Shown here: one piece after another, positions 8,988 through 16,097 of the stretch
Position numbering within the stretch: the stretch's first letter is position 1
How the letters are laid out: every line of letters starts with the position of its first letter
Source of the DNA: Roseovarius sp. W115
Lineage (GTDB): Bacteria > Pseudomonadota > Alphaproteobacteria > Rhodobacterales > Rhodobacteraceae
Direction: 5' to 3'
NCBI RefSeq assembly: GCF_032842945.2
Contig: NZ_CP146606.1
Coordinates: forward strand, 434,001 to 498,000
DNA: 64,000 nucleotides
Notes under the pieces: generated by a model
What the model saw: the letters and a program-made list of their open reading frames with translations, nothing else
Database searches by the model: none
Told to the model about the DNA's origin: nothing
Program-made: the position numbers and the translations under genes

Positions 8988-9629
8988 CTAGCGTCCATAA
9001 GCCATCTAATGATACAAATGCTCGGGGCTTTTCAGCCAGCGACAGATACCGGCTGTTCCACTGCACATTTCGTGCAATTTCTTTCGTTGGTAAAAACCGA
9101 ATGACCATGTGTGACGTTTTTTAAAAAGTGAAGAACATAGAATATGATCAAGTTATCGAGATCGGGCGGATGGTTGATGTGGAGAGAGTAACTCATCTTG
9201 AGCAGTAGACCTGAGAATGGCCTCAATAAGTACGGTTTATCTGAAGCCGCCACTCGTTTTTACAGGGGCTGCGAAGGTCGGTTTCCTGCCATTGGTGCTT
9301 GTCGCTGCTGTCGCGAAGCGCACAAAGGCGACGCTCAAATCGAGAACGTCAACGCCCGCTCTGTCCCGCGGATCGCCGGTTCGCCCGACCCCTGATTTTG
9401 CGCTCGCAGCGAACAGCCGGTTTGACGGGCCGCGGCGCAGCGACGGAAGAGTGCAATGAATGTCTCTTATGGGCCGTCCATGGTTTAATGGACATTCCAA
9501 ATCATGCCGACGCTGCGCCGGCCTCGATGGCGGCAACGAGCCCACTTTGCCCGATGCTGCGTCATGCTTGAATGGCGGGTTAGCGCATCTGTGTTCTGCC
9601 AAAGTCAATTGCAGTTATGCGAAGGGCGA
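8988..9629. other. Gene-free stretch after the four-gene operon
   Basis: These 642 bp hold no frame I can support. The first 200 bp are AT-rich. The rest is GC-rich with short overlapping frames on both strands that lack codon-level protein character. A small perfect hairpin (gtccat, six-base loop, atggac) lies at 9476-9493. The right end of the stretch is the 3' flank of the broken gcvT-like gene, whose ancestral stop lay near 9667. It looks like decayed intergenic DNA. Confidence 0.5.
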
Positions 9630-10613
9630 TCAGAGTTTCGCCCTTCGCCGGAATGTATCGGCTGTGTCAACTATGCGTCCGCGACTTTTCAGGATCATAG
9701 ACGGGGTTTGAAGTGGATCATAGACGGGGTTTGAAGTGATTGTGGCCGTTGTTTCCAGACCGTCGCCCGACACCATGAGCGTGGCACCAACCGAAAGGCT
9801 AGGCTCTACATGCGCTAGCGCCAGCGATTTGTTCATCCGGTGCGAATAGCAGGGGCTGTTGATGGTGCCGACGTTCTGACCGTCCAACATCAAGGCTTCA
9901 CCGCCTTCAACCATGTCTGGATGGTCGATGTCGAGGCAAACGTTGTTGACCTTCTCAGCACCTTTCGCCGCCATGACCGCCGATTTGCCGCGGAAATCAC
10001 CCTTGGTGCTGCTAACCGTGAAGCCCAGACCAACCTCCCACGGGGTGTTGTCCTCAGTCATGTCGTAGCCGTAGAACAGCAGGCCCGCTTCGATGCGCAC
10101 CTTGTCGAGCGCCGTGAAGGAACAGGGCATGACGCCTGCCTCGACCAGTTTGTCCCAGATGTCAGTGATTACCGAGCCATCGGCAAATACCTCGTAGCCG
10201 CGTTCGCCAGAGTATCCGGTGCGTGAAATCCGGCAAGAATGACCAAAAAGCACCGCAGGCGCATGCTCGAAATAGGCCAGAGTGCTCAGGTCGATATCCG
10301 TATGCGCGTTGAGAATAGCCAGCGACGCAGGGCCTTGCACCGACAAATCATGCAAGTCATCCGTAAACTCAACTTGGGCATCGTGCCCCTCCGCCGAAGC
10401 TTGCAAGAGCGCCATCGTGTCGCCCGAGCCGTGAACGATCATCCACTCTTCGCCACCGTTGTTCGACACGACAGCATCATCGGCGATCCCGCCTTGATCG
10501 GTGAGAACGCATAGATAGGCCGCCTTTCCCGGCGTGACCTTGGAAAGATCGCGTGTGGTCAGGTGATCGAGAACCGCCTGAGCGTCAGGACCGCGCACGA
10601 ACACCTTTTTCAA
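9630..10613 (-). pseudogene. GcvT-family aminomethyltransferase, 5'-truncated and 3'-frameshifted
   Basis: The frame encodes a folate-dependent GcvT/YgfZ-type protein, beginning abruptly at VFVRGPDAQAVLDHLTTRDL. About 70-100 N-terminal residues found in the family are missing. Visible signatures are YSGERGYEVF, LDKVRIEAGL, WEVGLGFTV, DFRGKSA and SNPVYDP. The normal C-terminus would read VYDPEKSRTHS and stop near 9667, but a 23-bp tandem duplication at 9692-9737 shifts the frame and adds an unrelated tail ending at 9630. The 5' end joins an integrase remnant near 10612-10625, so a deletion fused the two. The usable start (TTG at 10613) is incidental. Function was probably demethylation of an N- or S-methyl compound. 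Confidence 0.85.
9692..9737. repeat. Perfect 23-bp tandem duplication
   Basis: The 23-base unit beginning ggatcatagacggggtttga occupies 9692-9714 and again 9715-9737 with no mismatch. Removing one copy restores the expected GcvT-family C-terminus and stop codon in the minus-strand frame, so the duplication is the cause of the frameshift. Confidence 0.95.
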
Positions 10614-11234
10614 TGGCGACCGGCGTGGTGTTTCGGGCGTGGCGAGATAAGCGCACCCTTAAGGTCGCGAGTCGGATCACTCTCAGCGCGTGCAGTGGCA
10701 ATGGCATATCGGAAAACTTACCCCATGAACACGCGAAGGCCTGAGGCCGTTTCATACTGCGCTTTTTCCTCTTCGCGTCGGAGAAGCGGGAGAAGATCAA
10801 GAGGCCGTAAATCTCGAATGCTGGAGTTACCTATTTCCCCGAATGTTCGTTCGGCGAAGCTCGTTTTCTTTTTGATCGTAAGTTGGGCTGCACCTTGTTT
10901 CGTGATTTTCTCCAAATACTCTAAAGCGACCTCACGCCAAGTATCTCTAGGTTGCTGTCGTAAATTGGTGTGTTTCTTTCGAAACTCTTGAGGATCTTCC
11001 CCATTGATCAACTGCACTTTCACTCGGTCGCGCACTGATCTGGCCATGCTGAGGGTGATCTTCGGGTACGGCCCAATAATAAAGATTTTTTTGCCTACCG
11101 TTGAAGCGATAGGCCAGTTTCCAGATTTTCGAACCTGCTGGGGTCACCTCTAGGAACAAACCCCCTCCATCAGATTTCCGGACCCTGCGTGCCGCAGGTT
11201 TCAATGCTCTCAGTTCTTTATCTGTTATTGGCAA
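10610..11234 (-). pseudogene. P4-type tyrosine integrase remnant
   Basis: Translation from ATG 11234 gives the DUF4102-type arm-binding domain (MPITDKELRALKPAARRVRK, then SDGGGLFLEVTPAGSKIWKL). At an A7 run (plus-strand T7 at 11086-11092) the frame breaks. Removing one base gives QKIFIIGPYPKITLSMARSV and continues into the core-binding domain. A TAA replaces the expected Lys codon just before VFRYAIATARAESDPTRDL (near 10716). The frame then runs to PRPKHHAGRH and stops at 10610, where it abuts the truncated gcvT. The whole catalytic domain is missing. It lies on the same strand as tRNA-Gly and about 150 bp past its 3' end, the usual place of a tRNA-targeting island integrase. Confidence 0.88.
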
Positions 11235-11387
11235 GAAGACTAGTCCTTTACCTTAATTCAACCGCCTGACCAACAAATGACCAACAATGCGCCTGGACAT
11301 AATGACCCATCGAGTCACGGTATATCATCAGTATTCTCATGTTTTTAAGGGCAATGACACATCATGACACAGAATGTCGCGTGAATG

Positions 11388-11461
11388 TGGAGCGGGTAGC
11401 GGGAATCGAACCCGCAATAACAGCTTGGGAAGCTGCTGTGATACCTTTTCACCATACCCGC
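11388..11461 (-). tRNA. tRNA-Gly (anticodon CCC)
   Basis: Read on the minus strand, the acceptor stem GCGGGTA pairs with TACCCGC. The D arm is short (GTG/CAC). The anticodon stem GCAGC/GCTGT encloses the loop TTCCCAA with CCC at positions 34-36. The T arm is GCGGG-TTCGAAT-CCCGC, and a templated CCA ends the gene at 11388. The total length of 74 nt is normal. The gene lies just upstream of the integrase remnant and is a likely former attachment site. Confidence 0.95.
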
Positions 11462-11655
11462 GCGCTCGTGCTACAGTAGTGGGATGATCCCATGAGGGTC
11501 AATAAAGGGTTATTTTCGCAGGGCGCGCCGCGTATTCACCCCACTGAGTGGAATTCCGGAGATAGTTTCACTTGTTCTCAGTAAGATCACCTGTAGAAAA
11601 CAGTGGATGAATGGAGGCTTTCGAAAGTTCTCCTTTCTACTAAGGTGGAGCGCTC

Positions 11656-12558
11656 ATGACAATACGACTGCTGCGCACATTGGTTGCCATTTCTGACGCC
11701 AAGACGTTCAGCGCCGCGGCGGATGTCGTGCATGTCACACATGCCGCCGTCAGCCAACAAATGCAGACCCTTGAGGCCGATCTTGGCGTGGCCTTGTTTG
11801 ACCGCAGCACACGCACCCCGGAGCTTACACCCGTTGCGCATCAGATCGTGGCCAAGGCGCGCAAACTGATTGCAGATTATGACAATCTAGTGCCGTCGGT
11901 TCTGGGCGATGGCGGGTTGAGCGGCGTCATCCGCCTGGGCACATTGCGCACCACGCTGACCGGGCTGACCCCTCGTGCCATGGCCATTCTCAAAGCCCGG
12001 TTTCCCGAAATCGGGTTGCGCATCCGCCCCGGTCTGACAAGCACGCTTCTGGCTGATATTGAGCGCGGCAATCTTGATGCGGCGATCATCACGAAACCAC
12101 ATCTGATGCCCGTCGGCATGCAGTTTCGTGAGCTCGCAAAAGAGACGATGCACCTCATTACGGCCATCGAAGAGACCGATGACGACCCGCTAACCCTTTT
12201 GCAAGAGCGACCCTTCATCCGGTTTGACCGCACCGCCGTCCTGGGCACGCTGATCGACAACTGGATCTTGTCAAAACGCCTTCGCGTCAACGAGACGATG
12301 GAGCTTGACAGCCCAGAGGCGATTGCGAGCATGGTTTATTCCAATCTTGGCGTCTCGATTGTGCCCAGCCTGACGGTGCAGCCTCATGACGCCGTGCCGG
12401 TCAAACGCCTCGCCTTGGGGGATGATGCGCCAACGCGAACACTCGGCCTTGTCCATGCAAAGAACCAAATCAAGACAAAGGCCATCGACGCGATTTTCGA
12501 CGCCCTGCTGCAGGTCATCACCGCAGAGCGCTCTGGCCCGGCGATATCCACGCTATGA
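11656..12558 (+). CDS. LysR-family transcriptional regulator
   Basis: This 300-residue protein has the LysR layout. An N-terminal winged helix-turn-helix (residues about 1-60: LLRTLVAISDAKTFSAAADV, AAVSQQMQTLEADLGVALFD) is followed by a LysR substrate-binding domain with two lobes. An ATG with a GGTGGAG-like RBS starts it. The stop overlaps the start of the TauE-like permease gene (ATGA), so it is cotranscribed with, and may control, that transporter. The effector is unknown. It might also act on the convergent dehydratase operon that ends at 13302, but nothing in the sequence shows that. Confidence 0.9.
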   Translation: MTIRLLRTLVAISDAKTFSAAADVVHVTHAAVSQQMQTLEADLGVALFDRSTRTPELTPVAHQIVAKARKLIADYDNLVPSVLGDGGLSGVIRLGTLRTTLTGLTPRAMAILKARFPEIGLRIRPGLTSTLLADIERGNLDAAIITKPHLMPVGMQFRELAKETMHLITAIEETDDDPLTLLQERPFIRFDRTAVLGTLIDNWILSKRLRVNETMELDSPEAIASMVYSNLGVSIVPSLTVQPHDAVPVKRLALGDDAPTRTLGLVHAKNQIKTKAIDAIFDALLQVITAERSGPAISTL

Positions 12559-13298
12559 CCACAGAAGCCATCCTGTTTCTTATCATCGGAGCCGCTGCTG
12601 GCGGCTTTATCAATGGGTTGGCCGGGACGGGCACGGCCCTTTTCGCACTGGGGTTCTATCTTGTGGTGCTGCAGCCTGTCACGGCGGTGGCGATTGTGGC
12701 GTTTATGTCCGTTTTGGTCGGATTGCAGGGACTTTGGATTGTCCGCAAAGAGATTTTCACCTACCCGCGCAGGCTTTTTCGGTTTGTGCTGCCGGGGCTT
12801 TTGGGTGTTCCCTTTGGCCTGATGCTGCTTGATGTCATTGACGCCAGCACGCTGCGAACAGCGATTGCAGTGTTTCTGATCCTATACGGGGCTTACTTCG
12901 GGTTTCGCGCCGCCCTGCCTGCCTTTACGCCCACCCTGCCCTGGCTGGAGGCGTTCATCGGGCTCATTGGCGGCGTTCTGGGCGGCGCGGCGTCGGTGTC
13001 CGGCGCGGTGCCGTCCATGTGGCTTTCCTTGCGGCCATGGACCAAGACCGAGACCCGCGCGGTTTTGCAGCCCTATAACGTGGCCATCCTGAGCACGACC
13101 GTCTGCCTTCTGGCCTTCAAGGGTGCCTATGATCGCACAGCCCTGAACGCGCTTTTGATCACCATCCCCAGCGGCCTTATTGCTGCACAGATCGGCATCA
13201 TGGTGTTCCGCAGGCTGAGCGATACCGGATTCCGGCGGCTTCTTATTCTGCTGACCTTGCTGATGGGCGTAGGGATTTTGGTGGCCGAACTGACCTGA
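12555..13298 (+). CDS. TauE/SafE-family membrane permease
   Basis: This 247-residue inner-membrane protein has about seven to eight hydrophobic segments and the two-repeat pattern of the TauE/SafE (sulfite exporter/DUF81) family. The N-terminal repeat is AAAGGFINGLAGTGTALFAL and the second is GLIGGVLGGAASVSGAVPSM. Members export or take up organic anions such as sulfite, sulfoacetate or other acids. It is coupled by ATGA to the LysR gene and ends 3 bp from the convergent fumarase beta-subunit gene. Substrate is not predictable; a dicarboxylate or related acid would fit the neighbouring operon (inference). Confidence 0.85.
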   Translation: MTTEAILFLIIGAAAGGFINGLAGTGTALFALGFYLVVLQPVTAVAIVAFMSVLVGLQGLWIVRKEIFTYPRRLFRFVLPGLLGVPFGLMLLDVIDASTLRTAIAVFLILYGAYFGFRAALPAFTPTLPWLEAFIGLIGGVLGGAASVSGAVPSMWLSLRPWTKTETRAVLQPYNVAILSTTVCLLAFKGAYDRTALNALLITIPSGLIAAQIGIMVFRRLSDTGFRRLLILLTLLMGVGILVAELT

Positions 13299-13301
13299 CC
13301 C

Positions 13302-13967
13302 TCAGATCACCTCGTCGGTGCGATCATCGCTCTCGCCATAGCGTTTGAGAACCGCTGGCTTGGTGCCCTCATAGACCCGCGCCACATTTTCCGCGATCTT
13401 GGCGTTCTCGCGCTCAAAGAGGCAGTCGCCATTGAGATCCGAGGCGACAATAAAGGGCCCCATCTTGTTGCACTTGATCACCCACATAGCCTGCGCGAGG
13501 CCCAGCTCTTCGTTCCAGTGCACGGCCTCCACGCTCTCAACCCCGCGCCCCAAAAGCGCGCCGGTGCCATAGCCCACGGTCGAGAGATACACCGCCCCAT
13601 TGGGCACAAAGTACTCTTTGTAGTCCTTGGAGGTCATGCCCCCCTTGCCGACAATGAGCTTGGCCCCCGTCTTGGCCATCCACTCGGGCAGCCACTTGGC
13701 AAAGCGGAACGAGGCCGTGGCCGTCACAGCGCCCATATCAAAGCTGCCATCGGGGTTGATCCGTGCCGCAGGCGAGCAGTGAAAATTCGCCGCCGACTGG
13801 CTGGGCAATTCCATCGGGATGTTGGCCTTATCCTCTAACGCGCGCATATAGACGCCCTCGCGTGCGGTGTACATGAGGCCGTCGAGATAGACGACATCCC
13901 CCAAGCGGAGCTGTGCGATGTCTTCATCGGTCGGGGTGGTGGAGAGGCGGATTTCACGGGGTTTCAT
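13302..13967 (-). CDS. Class I fumarase / L-tartrate dehydratase beta subunit
   Basis: This 221-residue protein matches the C-terminal (swivelling) domain of iron-sulfur class I hydro-lyases. It has the start IRLSTTPTDEDIAQLRLGDV, YLDGLMYTARE, a HCSPAARI stretch, VGKGGMTSKDYKEYF and the conserved ending region with NGDCLFE. Together with the alpha subunit at 15033 it would hydrate fumarate to malate or dehydrate tartrate. In this family the two subunit genes are normally adjacent; here two extra genes separate them. The start ATG at 13967 overlaps the NADAR gene stop (ATGA). Choice between fumarate and tartrate cannot be made from sequence alone, but the SDH-like genes upstream favour fumarate. 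Confidence 0.88.
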   Translation of the reverse strand: MKPREIRLSTTPTDEDIAQLRLGDVVYLDGLMYTAREGVYMRALEDKANIPMELPSQSAANFHCSPAARINPDGSFDMGAVTATASFRFAKWLPEWMAKTGAKLIVGKGGMTSKDYKEYFVPNGAVYLSTVGYGTGALLGRGVESVEAVHWNEELGLAQAMWVIKCNKMGPFIVASDLNGDCLFERENAKIAENVARVYEGTKPAVLKRYGESDDRTDEVI

Positions 13968-14515
13968 CTAAGGGTTTCCTTCTGCACAGAAGCCGCTTCG
14001 TCAGGGTAGCGCGTTTCCAGTATGTCTCGCACTTCGGTGAGAACTTTTCCCAAGAGGTTCTGACCAGGCCAAAGGTCGCGGGGTGTTACGCGTGCTACTT
14101 CCGCGGCAAGGCCGATCCCCCAGATTATGTCTACTGGGCTGGCTTCCACCAAATCTTTGCCCAAAGTCTGAAAAAGTTTGCGGCGAAGACCTTTGTTTTG
14201 ATCGAACTTAGCCAAGTTTACACGGTGGACGATTTCAACCCGGTTTGCTTCCCAAACTCCTTCATCAAAGCCGCGCACCTGTCGTCCAAGCGCTTTTTGA
14301 GTTCCTGGGTCATCTGCTTGTAAGATCTTTTGGGCGATATCAAGATCACCAAAAAGGACAGCTTTTAGATACATCATAGCCTGCTCGGCTGTTTTGAATG
14401 TTTTTCCATCAAGCTCGAACAAAGAGCGTTGCCATTGGCTGAACGGCCCCGACCAGTAAAAAACAACATCTTCGTTTATTTCATCCACCTTTACTACGTC
14501 GCCCCCTGTGGACAC
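13964..14515 (-). CDS. NADAR-domain protein (YbiA/RibX-like)
   Basis: This 183-residue protein carries a NADAR domain from about residue 14 (FYWSGPFSQWQRSLFELDG, FKTAEQAMMYLKAVLFGD, WGIGLAAEVARV, WPGQNLLGKVLTEVRDIL). NADAR proteins cleave N-glycosidic bonds. Some act on riboflavin-pathway intermediates, and others remove ADP-ribose from DNA or partner with NAD-using toxins. The gene is visibly more AT-rich than the fumarase genes on both sides and starts with a GTG at 14515. It is inserted between the alpha and beta subunit genes and stops in an ATGA overlap with beta. Its first codons (GDVVKVD) read on from the duplicated beta-subunit 5' end. It has no link to fumarate chemistry and is probably cargo. 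Confidence 0.85.
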   Translation of the reverse strand: MSTGGDVVKVDEINEDVVFYWSGPFSQWQRSLFELDGKTFKTAEQAMMYLKAVLFGDLDIAQKILQADDPGTQKALGRQVRGFDEGVWEANRVEIVHRVNLAKFDQNKGLRRKLFQTLGKDLVEASPVDIIWGIGLAAEVARVTPRDLWPGQNLLGKVLTEVRDILETRYPDEAASVQKETLR

Positions 14516-14574
14516 AGCCGCGCAATGTCTTCACCGCGGGGAGTGGTGGACAGGCGGATTTCACGGGGTTTCAT
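14515..14574 (-). repeat. Extra copy of the fumarase beta-subunit 5' coding end
   Basis: On the minus strand an ATG at 14574 opens MKPREIRLSTTPRGEDIARL, then the frame is lost. The true beta subunit at 13967 begins MKPREIRLSTTPTDEDIAQL. The first 23 nucleotides are identical and identity stays high for about 55 nt. It begins exactly at the start codon: the sequences upstream of the two ATGs are unrelated. The zinc-ribbon gene stops in ATGA overlap with this copy, just as the NADAR gene does with the true start. Confidence 0.9.
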
Positions 14575-15023
14575 GATTGATCTCCTAGTGGCCCGGCAAC
14601 TTGCCCCTCGGGCAACCTGTAGCTGCAGTTGGCACAGAACTTTGCGCGCGGTGTTCGAAACGGTTTTAAACAGCTAGGACACAGGGAGCCATATTCAGAT
14701 AGCTTTACGCCATATAGCTGGTTAGGGTGCTCTAGCTCTACGCCGGTCATTTCAAAGTAGACTTGAAGAGCTTCCATGCCTGAAGGATCCTTCAAGCTGG
14801 CTTCATCGCTCGAAACTGCCGTCTCTTCTTGATACCTAACAATACTTTCCACACGCCGACGCACGTCCATCAAGGGCTCTATCTGCTTCCACTCCTCATC
14901 ATTCAACAAGGCCGCGTCGTGTCCTACTCGATATGCAAAGGTATAAACTGGCATCGGTTGCTCAAACTCTGGTTCTGGCGGGACGCGGAGTCTTGAAAAG
15001 ACTCCGGACAGAAATCTTTTCAA
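14571..15023 (-). CDS. Hypothetical protein with C-terminal zinc ribbon
   Basis: I do not recognise the family of this 150-residue protein. The N-terminus is basic (MKRFLSGVFSRLRVPP) and a helical, charged middle follows. The C-terminus has two CxxC knuckles (LCPSCLKPF and KFCANCSYRL), typical of a small zinc ribbon. It starts 10 bp after the fumarase alpha stop and ends in an ATGA overlap with the duplicated beta-subunit start. Base composition is more AT-rich than that of the dehydratase genes, so it is likely inserted. The zinc ribbon hints at nucleic-acid or protein binding, but no function can be assigned. Confidence 0.65.
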   Translation of the reverse strand: MKRFLSGVFSRLRVPPEPEFEQPMPVYTFAYRVGHDAALLNDEEWKQIEPLMDVRRRVESIVRYQEETAVSSDEASLKDPSGMEALQVYFEMTGVELEHPNQLYGVKLSEYGSLCPSCLKPFRTPRAKFCANCSYRLPEGQVAGPLGDQS

Positions 15024-15032
15024 GATTTCGCC

Positions 15033-15998
15033 TCACTCCGCCGCCTCCCGTGCCGGTTCCCATTCTACCGTTTCGCGACGTTGATAGTCGGTGAACCAAT
15101 CGGGGTCTGTGCGGTGCTCGACCCGGCCATCGGCATGGATGCGCGCCACGGCGCGGCGGGACGACAGGCAAAAGGCGTGCACCGACATGGGCATGCCGCC
15201 TGTGTGGCAGTAGCCCACCTCGATATTGCAATCGATCACCATGTTTTTGCCGACAAAACCCATAGCCCCCATGCCGATGGAATTACCAAGTTCCTTGAAC
15301 TCGTCCTCCATCTCGGCAATCCGGGGGTCAGAATTGCGGCTGCCCACAATGCGCAGAACAGAGGCGCGTTTGCCAAGCGTCATGCAGATATCTTTGGAGC
15401 CGCCCAGCCCAATGCCGATGATCGCGGGCTGACAGGCCAGACCGCGTTTGCCAAAGGCCATGAGGCTGTCGAGATAGAACCGCTTGATCCCCTGTATCCC
15501 ATCGGAAGGGAAAAGCATGCGGTAATCCGTGCCAAAGAGCCCGCCTTTGTGCACGGTAATGAGATCAATCCATTCTCCGTCGGGTTCAAAACCGTACTCG
15601 ATCTCCGGCGCGCCGATGCCGACATTGTTGTCATGATCCGTGCGCCAGAGCGGGTGCACGCGGTTGGGGCGCAGGGGCACACCGTTGGTGGCGTTGGCCG
15701 TCGCCCGTCTGAGAGCGGCTTCCAGGGCCACCATCCCCCCTTCAACCCGTGCTTCATTGCCCAGCTTCACAAACCAGCGGGGCACACCGGTGTCGCCGCA
15801 CATCGCGCGGCGATCTTCCTTGGCGGCCTCGTAATTCTCCAGCATGGCCTTGAGGACAAAGGACGACAGATCGCCGTCTTCGGTCTTGGCGGCCTTTTGC
15901 AGACCATCAAGATAGTCCTGCGGGATCTCGATGGCGGCCTTGTCCATGAGGGTTTCGGCGGTTTTTTGGATGAGGGTAATGGGGATCATGGTGTTCAC
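15033..15998 (-). CDS. Class I fumarase / L-tartrate dehydratase alpha subunit
   Basis: This 321-residue protein is the catalytic N-terminal half of the iron-sulfur-dependent class I hydro-lyases. The three cluster ligands are visible in AMCGDTGVPRWFV (Cys67), GGSKDICMTLGKRA and VGYCHTGGMPMSV. The substrate region NGVPLRPNRVHP is also present. It works with the beta subunit at 13302 on a [4Fe-4S] cluster. It is the first of the dehydratase genes after the SDH-like genes, from which a 99-bp gap with a long palindrome separates it. Family length is about 300, so it is complete. Confidence 0.9.
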   Translation of the reverse strand: MNTMIPITLIQKTAETLMDKAAIEIPQDYLDGLQKAAKTEDGDLSSFVLKAMLENYEAAKEDRRAMCGDTGVPRWFVKLGNEARVEGGMVALEAALRRATANATNGVPLRPNRVHPLWRTDHDNNVGIGAPEIEYGFEPDGEWIDLITVHKGGLFGTDYRMLFPSDGIQGIKRFYLDSLMAFGKRGLACQPAIIGIGLGGSKDICMTLGKRASVLRIVGSRNSDPRIAEMEDEFKELGNSIGMGAMGFVGKNMVIDCNIEVGYCHTGGMPMSVHAFCLSSRRAVARIHADGRVEHRTDPDWFTDYQRRETVEWEPAREAAE

Positions 15999-16011
15999 CC
16001 TTTGACTAATT

Positions 16012-16078
16012 CGCAGTCCCGGACTTGATCCGGGACCTCAATGTGACAACAAGGTCCCGGATCAAGTCCGGGACTGCG
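16012..16078. repeat. 27-bp perfect palindrome (REP-like element)
   Basis: Arms 16012-16038 and 16052-16078 are perfect reverse complements, each with the core tcccggacttgatccggga, and a 13-base loop separates them. Each arm core is itself palindromic. Elements of this sequence are common between genes in alphaproteobacteria. It lies inside the operon between the flavoprotein and fumarase alpha genes. It could weaken readthrough or protect mRNA ends, but it lacks a T-run. Confidence 0.9.
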
Positions 16079-16097
16079 GCTTTTGCTTGGCGACGTC

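Noticed and set aside
9198..9608. Several overlapping frames of 65-123 codons on both strands
   Set aside because: None has family features or a coupled RBS, and they overlap each other. The stretch looks like decayed intergenic DNA.
11388..11461. A second copy of the tRNA-Gly 3' end as an attachment repeat inside the window
   Set aside because: I looked left of the integrase remnant and found no matching stretch, so island borders cannot be set here.
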